This document shows, piece by piece, positions 1 to 8,110 of a stretch of DNA of 23,671 nt. The notes under the pieces were generated by a model. That model was given only the letters and a program-made list of their open reading frames with translations. It was not told the DNA's origin and did not search any database. A program made the position numbers and the translations under genes. The stretch is from the NCBI GenBank assembly GCA_030628905.1, contig DAOVQB010000055.1:1-23671 (forward strand), read 5' to 3'. This DNA comes from DAOVQB01 sp023128935. Lineage in GTDB: Bacteria > Eisenbacteria > RBG-16-71-46 > CAIMUX01 > WJJG01. Numbering within the stretch: the first letter of the stretch is position 1; the number at the start of each line of letters is the position of its first letter.

Positions 1-1
1 G

Positions 2-49
2 CATGACAAGAAGTTAGACGGGCGGCTGCTCAAGCAGGTTCTTGAATGA
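2..49 (+). CDS. Possible C-terminal tail of a gene entering from the left edge
   Basis: Reading from base 2, an open frame of 15 codons ends in TGA at 47-49 with the peptide end GRLLKQVLE. Ten of fifteen codons end in G or C and the charged/hydrophobic pattern looks protein-like. This is too short to name a function. It could be chance. The stop codon lies exactly where the 30-bp repeat array begins, which fits a real gene end followed by an intergenic array. Confidence 0.3.
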   Translation, partial: HDKKLDGRLLKQVLE

Positions 50-137
50 TCGCGAGAGACCTCTAGTGACCGTGTGTGATCCCGAGAGACCTCTAGTGAT
101 CGTGCGTGATCCCGAGTCATCTCGAGTAATGGGGGTC
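48..137. repeat. 30-bp tandem repeat array, about three units
   Basis: Units start with GATC at 48, 78 and 108. Units 1 and 2 (48-77, 78-107) differ at only a few bases; unit 3 (108-137) is degenerate after GATCCCGAG. Units abut directly with no spacers, so this is a minisatellite and not a CRISPR. The period is a multiple of three, so several frames stay open across it; I do not believe any of them is a gene. Confidence 0.85.
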
Positions 138-279
138 AGGCAACATCGGGGGGCTGAGGCAGTAGAGGGGCCCAGGCAACATCGGGGGGCTGAGGCAGTA
201 GGGGGGGCCAGGCCACATCCGGGGCTCAGGCAGTAGAGGGGCCTAGGCAACATCGGGGGGCTGAGGCCTGCGCGGGCTT
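137..279. repeat. 36-bp G-rich tandem repeat array, four units
   Basis: Units begin at 137, 173, 209 and 244, each opening with CAGGCAACATC or a close variant and carrying a run of four to seven G. Units 1 and 2 are nearly identical, unit 3 is one base shorter and more diverged, unit 4 is truncated in similarity. The plus strand has many G runs spaced closely enough for G-quadruplex formation. It directly follows the 30-bp array, making a compound minisatellite. Confidence 0.85.
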
Positions 280-647
280 CTCAGCCATGACATCCCACCT
301 TCCTCGGAAGCGGTTCTGGGGGAGGCAACCAAGCCTGACGTGTTGGTTCAGGCAGTGTTATTAGCCACACGAAATCCTCAAGAGCCGCGTATATAGGCAT
401 AGCGGATATGAACCTAGCTTACCAGAGATGGGCAAGGAATGCATGATCCGAAGCTGCATCTACTTCTGTCAGTTTCGGACATGCGGTTGTACACTCATGC
501 GAAGGGTGTGCTGCCTTCGGTAGGCGGTCACGAGCAGTATATACCCTCGGACGTGGAGACCAGTCGCGCTGTCATTGGCCAACTGGTCTCGGGCGATGTC
601 TCTTTGCACACGGCGTGTTCGGCAACCGCAAAACGAGCAAACGGGCA
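280..647. other. Gene-poor stretch upstream of the phosphoesterase gene
   Basis: No convincing gene is visible here. An open frame from ATG 439 (97 codons) has a weak AAGGA upstream, but it overlaps the phosphoesterase start by over 70 bases and becomes low-complexity there; I do not accept it. A TATATA at 390-395 could be a minus-10 box, but no good minus-35 box sits at the right distance. The stretch probably contains the promoter and leader of the gene starting at 660. Confidence 0.4.
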
Positions 648-655
648 AAAGGAGG
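648..655 (+). promoter_or_regulatory. Strong ribosome binding site that decides the TTG start at 660
   Basis: AAAGGAGG lies four bases before TTG at 660. The upstream in-frame candidate at 615 has no such site, so this Shine-Dalgarno match moves the start of the phosphoesterase to 660. Confidence 0.75.
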
Positions 656-659
656 CTAC

Positions 660-1526
660 TTGTTCCGCTGCCTTTTCGTATCGGATCTACATGGCCGGGT
701 CGACCGCTACGCAAAGCTCTTTGACCTCATAGCTCGGGAACGCCCGCAGGCTGTATTTCTGGGGGGCGACCTGCTGCCCACGCTCTGCCACGAGCAGGGA
801 CCTGGAAGCGCAGCTGCGCCGGCTGACTTTACCAGGGACGTTCTGATCGCTGGGTTCAGGGATTTGGCCAGAACGCTCGGGAGAGCCTATCCTCGAGTGT
901 TTATAATCTTGGGCAACGATGACCCGCGCGCAACTGAAGCCGTCCTGCTTGAGGCCGCCACACACAACATCTGCGATTACATGCACAACCGCGCCGTCGA
1001 TCTAGGCGCATTCCGCGTATATGGCTATGCATGCGTCCCTCCCACACCCTTCATGCTGAAGGACTGGGAGCGCTACGATGTGTCGCGTTTTGTGGATCCA
1101 GGCTGCGTTTCACCCGAGGAGGGCAGGCGCTCTATCCCAGTGTCCACTAGAGACGTACGCTACGCGACAATCGCCGGCGATCTGGAGCATCTAGTCGGCG
1201 ATGAGGACTTGAAGCAGGCGATATTCCTATTCCACTCGCCTCCCTATCAGACCAAACTCGACCGGGCTGCCCTGGACGGCCAGATGGTCGATCATGTCCC
1301 CATCGATGTACACGTTGGAAGTATCGCCATCCGGCGTTTCATTGAGCGTCACCAGCCCCTGGCGACCCTCCACGGCCACGTGCACGAATCCGCCCGTCTG
1401 ACAGGATCGTGGCGTGATCACATCGGCCGCACGGTTGCCCTCTCAGCCGCCCATGATGGCCCCGAACTTGCTTTAGTGCGTTTCGACCCCGACAATCCGA
1501 CGCAGGCTAGTCGTGATCTATACTGA
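660..1526 (+). CDS. Icc-like calcineurin-type metallophosphoesterase
   Basis: Predicted cytosolic two-metal phosphoesterase of 288 residues; the substrate cannot be told from sequence. All metal-binding motifs are present in order: SDLHGR (Asp9, His11), GGDLLP (Asp37), LGNDDP (Asn86-Asp87), FHSPPY (His192) and LHGHVH (His240, His242). The GNDDP form, with Asp instead of His after GN, resembles the Icc-related predicted phosphoesterases (COG2129 type) more than nucleases or 5'-nucleotidases. No signal peptide or membrane segment is seen. I chose the TTG start because an AAAGGAGG site sits just before it and the protein then opens directly into the first beta strand; an upstream in-frame start at 615 would add 15 basic residues. 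It is the only confident plus-strand gene and converges on the GAF/PPDK-like gene, so its context says little about its role. Confidence 0.85.
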   Translation: MFRCLFVSDLHGRVDRYAKLFDLIARERPQAVFLGGDLLPTLCHEQGPGSAAAPADFTRDVLIAGFRDLARTLGRAYPRVFIILGNDDPRATEAVLLEAATHNICDYMHNRAVDLGAFRVYGYACVPPTPFMLKDWERYDVSRFVDPGCVSPEEGRRSIPVSTRDVRYATIAGDLEHLVGDEDLKQAIFLFHSPPYQTKLDRAALDGQMVDHVPIDVHVGSIAIRRFIERHQPLATLHGHVHESARLTGSWRDHIGRTVALSAAHDGPELALVRFDPDNPTQASRDLY

Positions 1527-1643
1527 TGTCCGCACCCATGTCCAACCACGTGCAATAATGCATTTTCCAGTGCTCTCTTGCATGGTCTCGCGTCCAGACC
1601 CACGGCGCACTGTGAGGAGTTGCGCTTTGTCCGGCCACGGTCA

Positions 1644-4600
1644 TCAAGTCTCAGAATCATTGGTAACCCTGTTCATCTGCAATTCGCGTGCGGCATCCGT
1701 TATGGCCCCTATCTTGACGGCGTAGCTGGTCCGCTCCGCGATGTCCTGGTCCGTCACAATGTGGATATCCAGCAATTCCCGTGTCCGGTAGCCCGTGCGC
1801 AGGTAATTCACCTCACCCAAACAGAGACTCCACCCCTTCAGCCAGCTCATCAGCTCTCGCCGCTGTTCCTCCGAGCCGCGGAAGTGGATCAGCAGATCGA
1901 TGTCACTCCCTGGACCAGCCGTGGCATTCTTCGTACTGCCGAATATGTATATGGCTTCGACCCCAAATCGATCCGGTTCCATCTCTGCCGCAATCTGCTC
2001 TGCCATCTTTAGCCGCCAGCTCCAGTACTGCAGTGGTTCGCGCGCGGGACCGGCACCTACGACAGGCTTCTGTGCATCGTCTTCATCCGGAGCGACCAGC
2101 ATACCCAGTGCCTCGTTCAGATCTGCGTTCATGGGCACACGCAGCACTCGGCCACCTGTCACGGCCGGCACATCGATGACGTGCACCGTATCCTCCACTG
2201 CCTTGCAGTCCGGGACCAGTTGGCTCAGCAGATTGGATGTGCCCAACAAAAAGCGTTCGTTGAAAACGATCCCTTCATCGTCCGGGTAGAGTGGCAGGTA
2301 CCGGATCGACGACTCCACTAAGTCCTGGAAAAAGTGGGTGCCAAATGACAGGTCTGGCACATAGCCGCCCTTCTGGCGCGCAATCTCGATCAGCATTGCG
2401 GTGTTGCTTATATCCGCGTATGTAACACTCACGCCCAGCCGGATGTCACCGCGGCTTCCCCAGCGCCCAGGCCCCATCAGTATGAACTGACGCTTCGGCA
2501 GGAGTTTGTTGAGCCGGCCAACTACCCGCCCCACCGCACGCATTTCACTCTCAGTCCCCAATTCAGCGTAGCGCATTGGATCCACATATACGATGTGGGT
2601 GATATCGGACATCCAGCCGTTTGATACATATCTATCCGCTGAGAAGACGATATCCTTCTTGGGTATGTCCTTGGGAATAGGGGCCGGTGCAGAATCTGCA
2701 GCGTAGCTCTGAGGCCGACATTGGAGTAGGTAGAAGTCGGTGCCATCGTGAGCGAATTCTATATCTACTGGCGTCCCTAAGTGCTCTTCGAGCACAGACA
2801 TTATATTTCCGATGTACTTGATAAACGGCGTCTCCGACAGTAGGCCATTGAAGGTCGGCACGATTTCATCCCGCTCGAGATCAAGCATTAACCCCACAAC
2901 CTTTTGAAGCATGTCGTTCTTCAGGAGGGAGAACACCTTTTCCAGAGCCGGGTAGCCGCTCCCACATTCCCGTAGGAGGGTCTGTATCTCGATTGTCTCC
3001 AGCGTTCGCGTCTCCATATTGATCACATCGATCTTCTTTGGCGCATAGCGGATCACCTCGTCTATGGCTGCATTGACCCGTAGATTGGGCTTGCCCGGCA
3101 CTACCAGAACCGCGTAGTCGTCACTCACGCGATCCACGGCGCGCGTGCCCAGGCCAGGCACAAGACGCACGAGCCCGTCATCACGCTCGATGCGCGGTGA
3201 CCAGCGGAACTCGTTCTTACTAAAAGCCACCCCAGCAAACGCCGGCAGGTAGTACTTGCCTAAACGGGTTCCCACCACCTCCTGTATCAGGATTCCCATC
3301 TCTTCATTGAACTCAAGCAATCCGTGCTCCCGGCGGTACTCGATCGGATCGGGTCCAAACGTCGATGCGTAGACCTCTGCGATCGCATCCATCAAGGTCT
3401 CCAAGCGCTGCTGCTTACTTCCTTGATTGGCCACGAACAGACTCTTGTACTTGCCAGAGAAAGCGGTGCCCAGACGATCCTCGAGAAGGCTCGAACTGCG
3501 GATAATCAACGGTATGTCGGCGAGATCATCCAACGCCACCGATAGACCGTTAATCACCCGGGGAGTGAACGACGAACTCTTGAAGAGCTGAATGACGCTG
3601 CGATACTCGTCGCGCACCTGATCGATCTCCTTGAACTTCTGCTCAAGTGTATCCTGTAGATCATTATGACTGACGAAATCGAGTAGCCCGTCGGATGCCA
3701 GATACCACGTCTTGGGAACCTTGACTGTACCCACCGGCCGGTCAGGGCATTCCGTTCGTTGGAGGATCTTGTGAGCCAAAAACAACCCGGCGCTCTTGCC
3801 ACCCAATTTACCGTGACTTTCAGGCGGCAGGACCACGCGGTCAAGTAAGTCTGAGAAATCGGAAACCCTGAGATACTCCTTTGCCACGCGGACGAAATCC
3901 AACTGCTCGGTCAAGAGACGTTGCGTCAGTGAGACACGCATGCTTTTCTGCGTGTAATCTGGGAGTTCTGAACCGTCAGCTAAATTGTGGTGGAACCGAC
4001 GGATCGCATCCACTAGCTCTGGAAGCGAAGAGCGTTGGCTATTCAGGATCTCCATGAAGGAGCTGGCCTTGTCTTCCTGCATCCACTTCTGCACGCGCGC
4101 GAGGATCTCATCGTCGCTGAGATGCTTGCTTGCCAGTTCAAAGGGTCTATCGCTCAGCAACGCTGTGTTGTCCGCATAGCACCTGCGGCCAGGGATATTC
4201 AATTCCCCGGTCAATGCCTCCGCCGCGCCGGTCGTCCCTCCGGGATCTGGAAGAAGGGCTTGAGCCTCCTCAACACCAATCCGCAGTAGATGGTTCGTCA
4301 TCTTCCTGGCAATCCGCAAGTAGATGTCCTTGTCTGATTCGCGCAGCAAGTGTATTGGGGCTCGCCACTCATCCCGCTTTAACGACCCTCGGGGGGAACT
4401 AGCATGCGTCCAGTCCTGGCGCACATCCTGCATTCTTTTATGGAAGGCATAATGCCCAAGTCGATCAGCGATGCTATTGAGCAGGCGCACTTCATCCTTG
4501 AGGAAAGGTCCCGTGTCTTCTCTGGGCCGTTCCTCGATGTAGTAGACACTCAGCGTTCCAACTTCACTATCCTGAACCCTGATGATTGCGCTCAGAATCC

Positions 4601-4841
4601 ACTCGGAGGGTTCGAAATCAGCAGATCGATAGGTTTGCCCCTCGCAGGTGAGGACTACTCGACAGATGTCTGGGTACTGCCAACCGGGCGCCATTGCTTT
4701 AACAACGGATTGGAACGCTTGATCGAGCGACAAAGATGGGTTGCTAAGCAGTTCTTCAACCTCAAATAGGCAGTTTAGCTCCTTGGCTCTCTCCTGCAAC
4801 GATGCTAGCAGGTCATTGTGAGTCCTATTGGGCTTTCTCAT
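1644..4841 (-). CDS. GAF / PEP-pyruvate-binding (PPDK-N) / nucleotidyltransferase fusion protein
   Basis: Large cytosolic multidomain protein of 1065 residues (from ATG 4841) with unknown function. A GAF-like sensor domain covers about residues 15-145. A PPDK N-terminal ATP-grasp-like domain covers about 330-720, with LGGKSAGL near 346-353, RSSSLLED at 448-455 and LLQCRP near 705-710. A conserved extension with GPGRWGS (790-796) and GTHFF (834-838) follows. The C-terminal 100 residues are a minimal nucleotidyltransferase: FGS near 967-969, SDIDL with Asp980 and Asp982, and a third acid at Asp1025. There is no TSHAA phosphohistidine motif and no PEP-binding barrel, so it cannot be a complete PEP synthase or dikinase. 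It overlaps the end of the upstream gene by 17 bases, indicating translational coupling. In-frame ATGs at 4865 and a start at 4901 are alternatives; 4841 matches the natural start just before the LQERAKEL helix. The nucleotidyltransferase may modify a protein, RNA or metabolite; I cannot say which. Confidence 0.85.
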   Translation of the reverse strand: MRKPNRTHNDLLASLQERAKELNCLFEVEELLSNPSLSLDQAFQSVVKAMAPGWQYPDICRVVLTCEGQTYRSADFEPSEWILSAIIRVQDSEVGTLSVYYIEERPREDTGPFLKDEVRLLNSIADRLGHYAFHKRMQDVRQDWTHASSPRGSLKRDEWRAPIHLLRESDKDIYLRIARKMTNHLLRIGVEEAQALLPDPGGTTGAAEALTGELNIPGRRCYADNTALLSDRPFELASKHLSDDEILARVQKWMQEDKASSFMEILNSQRSSLPELVDAIRRFHHNLADGSELPDYTQKSMRVSLTQRLLTEQLDFVRVAKEYLRVSDFSDLLDRVVLPPESHGKLGGKSAGLFLAHKILQRTECPDRPVGTVKVPKTWYLASDGLLDFVSHNDLQDTLEQKFKEIDQVRDEYRSVIQLFKSSSFTPRVINGLSVALDDLADIPLIIRSSSLLEDRLGTAFSGKYKSLFVANQGSKQQRLETLMDAIAEVYASTFGPDPIEYRREHGLLEFNEEMGILIQEVVGTRLGKYYLPAFAGVAFSKNEFRWSPRIERDDGLVRLVPGLGTRAVDRVSDDYAVLVVPGKPNLRVNAAIDEVIRYAPKKIDVINMETRTLETIEIQTLLRECGSGYPALEKVFSLLKNDMLQKVVGLMLDLERDEIVPTFNGLLSETPFIKYIGNIMSVLEEHLGTPVDIEFAHDGTDFYLLQCRPQSYAADSAPAPIPKDIPKKDIVFSADRYVSNGWMSDITHIVYVDPMRYAELGTESEMRAVGRVVGRLNKLLPKRQFILMGPGRWGSRGDIRLGVSVTYADISNTAMLIEIARQKGGYVPDLSFGTHFFQDLVESSIRYLPLYPDDEGIVFNERFLLGTSNLLSQLVPDCKAVEDTVHVIDVPAVTGGRVLRVPMNADLNEALGMLVAPDEDDAQKPVVGAGPAREPLQYWSWRLKMAEQIAAEMEPDRFGVEAIYIFGSTKNATAGPGSDIDLLIHFRGSEEQRRELMSWLKGWSLCLGEVNYLRTGYRTRELLDIHIVTDQDIAERTSYAVKIGAITDAARELQMNRVTNDSET

Positions 4842-6582
4842 TGCGCTTGACAACTCCTCTGCCATGCCTGCCATCCACCTTGATTTCCAGCGGCGAGACA
4901 AGCCTTATATGCCTCACGAAACGCGTCTCCATCACGGTGTCCTGTTCATCCAGCCAGCACCAATCGATCTTATACCGGCCTTGGTGCTTCATTGACAAGT
5001 ATAGAACGCGGGAGCTGATCAGGTTGTGGAAGAAATGGGAGCCCTGGCTCAAATCCGGGTTCATCTCGCGAAGGCTCGCTTCCACGATAACCCTGGCACC
5101 GTTGATCTGTCCCCACTCGACGGGGACCCCCAACCAAGGGTCCGAGCTACCCCAGCGGCCGAAGCCAATCAGCAGGTAGGGCCGCCCCGCCTCGACGGCT
5201 GCCCGGTTGACTTCCTCCAGTTCGACCGCGATCTGCCGCGTATACTTCGCCTGGAACTCCCCGGGCTTCAAGAAAACTACATCCCGGATTCCCTGGGGGC
5301 TCCCGTTCCCCAACACCTGCTCCGATGCCAGGACGACATGCTTGCCCAGCAGTTCTTCTGGCGTCACGTCCACCTGCTCCTCTGACACCATCATCGGGCG
5401 CAACTGCAGGAATCCGAGCCGAGTGGGCGACTCAGGGCGCCGAGTTATATTTAGCGCAAACTCAATCTCCACGGCAGTCCCCACCGCATGTTGCGACAGT
5501 ACGAGCAGGCGTTTCAGCACATCGTTGAGAGCCACAACCCCAAGGCTGAGGATGGGCGCAAAGTCGAGCACCCGCGGACCCTTGGCACCCAGCCCCGGAC
5601 GCAGCCGATCGGACTGCGGATCGTAGGTCGAAACCAGATGCTGGAGGGCACCGTCCGCCTCTGCTGCTGCAAGGTCAAGGTGCACGAGATATTCGGTTTC
5701 GCGAATGGGATCAGGCAACGGCGGGCGTCCCATGTGAACAGCCCAGAATTCAGTCTGCGTGTTCTTCAGCAAGTCCCCAATGTTGTTGACCGGCGGGGGG
5801 GCCTTTGGATAGGCAGGCGAGTAGGTCCAGGACAGACCACCGTCCACGATCTGCTTGCCCAGCCCTAAGGCAAGGTTCACCACGCCGTCTTCTGGGCAGG
5901 CGTGCCCACTAGGGTAGTAGTTGTACGAACGCCCCACGCCGGAGATACATGGGTAAAATCGATCCCCCCGGCGTTGGTCAATTACTTCCTGGACGATGAC
6001 CGCCATCTTCTCGCACGTGAGATCCTGCCCCACCGATCGGATGTAGCTTTTCGCCTGCCGGAAGAAGGTTGATGCGTAGACAAACTTGATGGCCTCAACC
6101 AACCTCTGGAAGCGCACATCCACATCGATCTGGTTGTTGGGAATCATCTTAGTCCCGTACACGCCAGCGAACGGATGGGCAAGGGCATCCTCAAGCAAAC
6201 TCGACGAGCGGACGGCCAGCGGCGTATGCACTTTGGCGATCAGCGCCCTGAGATCTCCGACATGCTTGGCTGGCAAGACGCCCTGCTGGAACGCATGGGC
6301 TATCCGCTCGTCCGGTCGATCTGACAGCGCTGTGGGATAGAGATCGTTCTGCTCCATGAAGGCATCGAACAACTCAGTGGTTAGGACCGTCAGAGTAGGA
6401 ACGACGATCTCGAAGCGGGGAAACTCCCCGGGGTCAAGCCCCGACAGGATCTGTTGCCGGATCGTCTCTAGACCGGCAGCTTTGCCACCCAGGGACCCGG
6501 AGCCTACGCGGGTAAAGGTCTGCTCCGCCCCAAAGAATTGCCGGCCGAATTGCGGCACGCCGGAGCCGCCCGGTGTTCTCAT
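4825..6582 (-). CDS. PEP/pyruvate-binding (PPDK-N) domain protein without phosphohistidine domain
   Basis: Predicted cytosolic protein of 585 residues from ATG 6582. It carries the PPDK N-terminal nucleotide-binding fold: SLGGKAAGL (Lys34), RSSSLLED at 125-132, EIEFAL near 372 and LQLRP near 392. The same C-terminal extension as in its downstream neighbour follows, with GFGRWGS (473-479) and GSHFF (514-518). The phosphohistidine swivelling domain and PEP barrel are absent, so normal dikinase chemistry is not expected. The two adjacent genes are distant paralogs, this one lacking the GAF and nucleotidyltransferase parts. The N-terminus is uncertain: a weak GGGGG precedes ATG 6582, a TTG at 6624 is also open, and a coding-like peptide in another frame just upstream suggests a one-base insertion near 6569-6571. 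It lies 93 bases after gdhA and overlaps the next gene, consistent with one operon. Confidence 0.8.
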   Translation of the reverse strand: MRTPGGSGVPQFGRQFFGAEQTFTRVGSGSLGGKAAGLETIRQQILSGLDPGEFPRFEIVVPTLTVLTTELFDAFMEQNDLYPTALSDRPDERIAHAFQQGVLPAKHVGDLRALIAKVHTPLAVRSSSLLEDALAHPFAGVYGTKMIPNNQIDVDVRFQRLVEAIKFVYASTFFRQAKSYIRSVGQDLTCEKMAVIVQEVIDQRRGDRFYPCISGVGRSYNYYPSGHACPEDGVVNLALGLGKQIVDGGLSWTYSPAYPKAPPPVNNIGDLLKNTQTEFWAVHMGRPPLPDPIRETEYLVHLDLAAAEADGALQHLVSTYDPQSDRLRPGLGAKGPRVLDFAPILSLGVVALNDVLKRLLVLSQHAVGTAVEIEFALNITRRPESPTRLGFLQLRPMMVSEEQVDVTPEELLGKHVVLASEQVLGNGSPQGIRDVVFLKPGEFQAKYTRQIAVELEEVNRAAVEAGRPYLLIGFGRWGSSDPWLGVPVEWGQINGARVIVEASLREMNPDLSQGSHFFHNLISSRVLYLSMKHQGRYKIDWCWLDEQDTVMETRFVRHIRLVSPLEIKVDGRHGRGVVKRNEKAQ

Positions 6583-6652
6583 ACAGCCCCCGGTGGCTAT
6601 CCGGCGACTCCGCCCGCACCTCAAAATCGCGGCCCTGGCCCACCAACCGCAC
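6572..6652 (-). pseudogene. Possible frameshifted N-terminal piece of the PPDK-N gene
   Basis: On the minus strand, from GTG 6652, a different frame reads a protein-like peptide containing RDFEVRAESPDSHRGLYENT. Skipping the single base 6571 inside a GGG run (6569-6571) joins it smoothly to GGSGVPQFGRQFFG of the main gene. In the main frame the residues upstream of 6582 look like arginine-rich noise. This suggests a one-base insertion, real or a sequencing/assembly error, that removed about 28 residues. No strong ribosome binding site is seen for the restored start, so its exact position is unknown. Confidence 0.45.
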
Positions 6653-6675
6653 GCAGAATGCTGGGTCGCTAGTCC

Positions 6676-7965
6676 TTACACCCAACCGCGGTCGCGGCAC
6701 GCCGTGGCGACGCGATTGATGGCAAGCACATAGGCCGCATCGCGCATGAAGAGGTTCTGCTTCCGAGCCAGATCACTGACGGCGATATAGGCTGCTGTCA
6801 TCTTCACGTCCAGTTTGCCTAGAACCTCATCCATCTCCCAGAAGTAGTTCATGTTGCTCTGGACCTGCTCGAAATAGCTGCAGGTAACACCACCGGCATT
6901 GGCTAGAAAATCGGGAATCACGAAAATGCCACGCTTGTGAATGACCTCGTCGGCCTCGGGGGTGCTTGGCCCATTGGCTCCCTCGGCAATGATCTTGACG
7001 CGATCGCTGATCCCGCCAACGTTGTCACCGGTGATCTGGTTCTCCAAAGCCGACGGAATTAGGATCTCGACATCCTGCTCCAACCACGCCTTGCCCGGCA
7101 GCACTTCATAGCCCAGATCAGCAGCTTTGCCCTTGTCGATGCCGCCGAAGCGATCAGTAATGGAACGTAATTGCTCCAGATCAACACCATCCTTCTTCAG
7201 GAACGCATAGGAAGTCTGATCATCCTGATCCCAGCTAGAGACGCAGATCACCTTTCCGCCAAGTTGGTGATACAGCTCGATGGCATACTGGGATACATTG
7301 CCGAACCCCTGGAAGCTGGCAGTGGTGTTCTCCGGCTGAATGTCCAGTTCCTTCAGGGCCTCTCTCAAAGTGTAGACCACTCCATAGCCTGTGGCCTGCT
7401 TGCGCCCCAGAGACCCTCCCATGCCGACCGGCTTGCCGGTGATCAGACCAGGGTAATGACCAGCGTGAATGGTTTCGAATTCATCGAGCATCCAAAGCAT
7501 GTGCTGAGCACTGGTCATGACGTCGGGGGCGGGTATATCAGACACGGGGCCTATGTTCTGTGACAATTGACGTACCCAACCCCGGCAGATTCCCTCCTGC
7601 TCTCTGGCACTGAGGTTGTGCGGATCGCAGATCACGCCACCCTTGCCTCCACCTAGAGGGATGTCAACCGCAGCGCATTTCCAGGTCATCCACATCGACA
7701 GCGCCCGAACCGTGTCAATCGTCTCCTGTGGATGGAAGCGGATACCACCCTTGGCGGGTCCGCGAGCGTCGTTGTGTTGGCACCGAAAGCCCCGGAATAC
7801 TGTGACTGAACCGTCATCCATGCGCACGGGGATATTGAAGTGGTACTCGCGCATGGGGGTGCGCAGCAGATCCCGCGTTGCGGAATCCAAGCCGATCATA
7901 TCCGCGATCTTGTCGAATTGGGTACGCGCCATCTCAAACGCGTTGAACGAGGCCTTCTTTGCCAT
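6676..7965 (-). CDS. gdhA: Glutamate dehydrogenase (Glu/Leu/Phe/Val dehydrogenase family)
   Basis: Catalyses reversible oxidative deamination of glutamate to 2-oxoglutarate and ammonia with NAD(P). The 429-residue length is typical for hexameric enzymes of this family. The N-terminal substrate domain has AKGGIRFHP (71-79), the signature PLGGGKGG with the catalytic lysine at about 108, and the substrate-binding lysine in TWKCA. The Rossmann domain has GFGNVS at 220-225, with Ser in place of the usual last Gly. I cannot decide NAD against NADP from the sequence. The ATG has GAGGG seven bases upstream. It is the first gene after a sigma-70 type promoter at 8111-8140, with a 140-base leader that carries tandem repeats. 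The two PPDK-N-type genes follow closely and may be cotranscribed, linking them to nitrogen/carbon balance; that link is inference. Confidence 0.93.
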   Translation of the reverse strand: MAKKASFNAFEMARTQFDKIADMIGLDSATRDLLRTPMREYHFNIPVRMDDGSVTVFRGFRCQHNDARGPAKGGIRFHPQETIDTVRALSMWMTWKCAAVDIPLGGGKGGVICDPHNLSAREQEGICRGWVRQLSQNIGPVSDIPAPDVMTSAQHMLWMLDEFETIHAGHYPGLITGKPVGMGGSLGRKQATGYGVVYTLREALKELDIQPENTTASFQGFGNVSQYAIELYHQLGGKVICVSSWDQDDQTSYAFLKKDGVDLEQLRSITDRFGGIDKGKAADLGYEVLPGKAWLEQDVEILIPSALENQITGDNVGGISDRVKIIAEGANGPSTPEADEVIHKRGIFVIPDFLANAGGVTCSYFEQVQSNMNYFWEMDEVLGKLDVKMTAAYIAVSDLARKQNLFMRDAAYVLAINRVATACRDRGWV

Positions 7966-8010
7966 GGCAAATCCCTCTTTCTCACAGACCCGCCAGCGCC
8001 GTCACGCTGG

Positions 8011-8055
8011 CTGCAGCCCTCACTGCTGCAGCCCTCACTGCTGCAACCCTCACTG
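8011..8055. repeat. Three 15-bp tandem repeats in the gdhA leader
   Basis: Three head-to-tail copies of CTGCAGCCCTCACTG (plus strand) at 8011-8025, 8026-8040 and 8041-8055; the third has one A for G change. They lie between the predicted gdhA promoter and start codon, so they would be transcribed in the untranslated leader, with GCAG/CTGC ends able to pair between copies. Could be a regulator or RNA-binding site cluster, or a neutral microsatellite. Confidence 0.85.
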
Positions 8056-8110
8056 CCGAGACATTGGAGCGTAGCACCGAGCATGCGGTGACCATTGATT
8101 CAGGCCGAAG

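Noticed and set aside
14..253. Frames on both strands through the repeat arrays at 48-279
   Set aside because: The 30- and 36-base periods keep frames open automatically; the peptides are just repeats of the DNA units.
48..279. CRISPR array
   Set aside because: Units are contiguous, with no unique spacers and no cas genes nearby.
439..732. 97-codon plus-strand frame upstream of the phosphoesterase
   Set aside because: It overlaps the well-supported phosphoesterase start by more than 70 bases in another frame, has a weak ribosome binding site and matches no family; probably not a gene.
1527..1643. Bidirectional terminator between the converging genes
   Set aside because: Only four- to five-base stems are visible (for example TGCA-ATAA-TGCA followed by TTTT); too weak to call.
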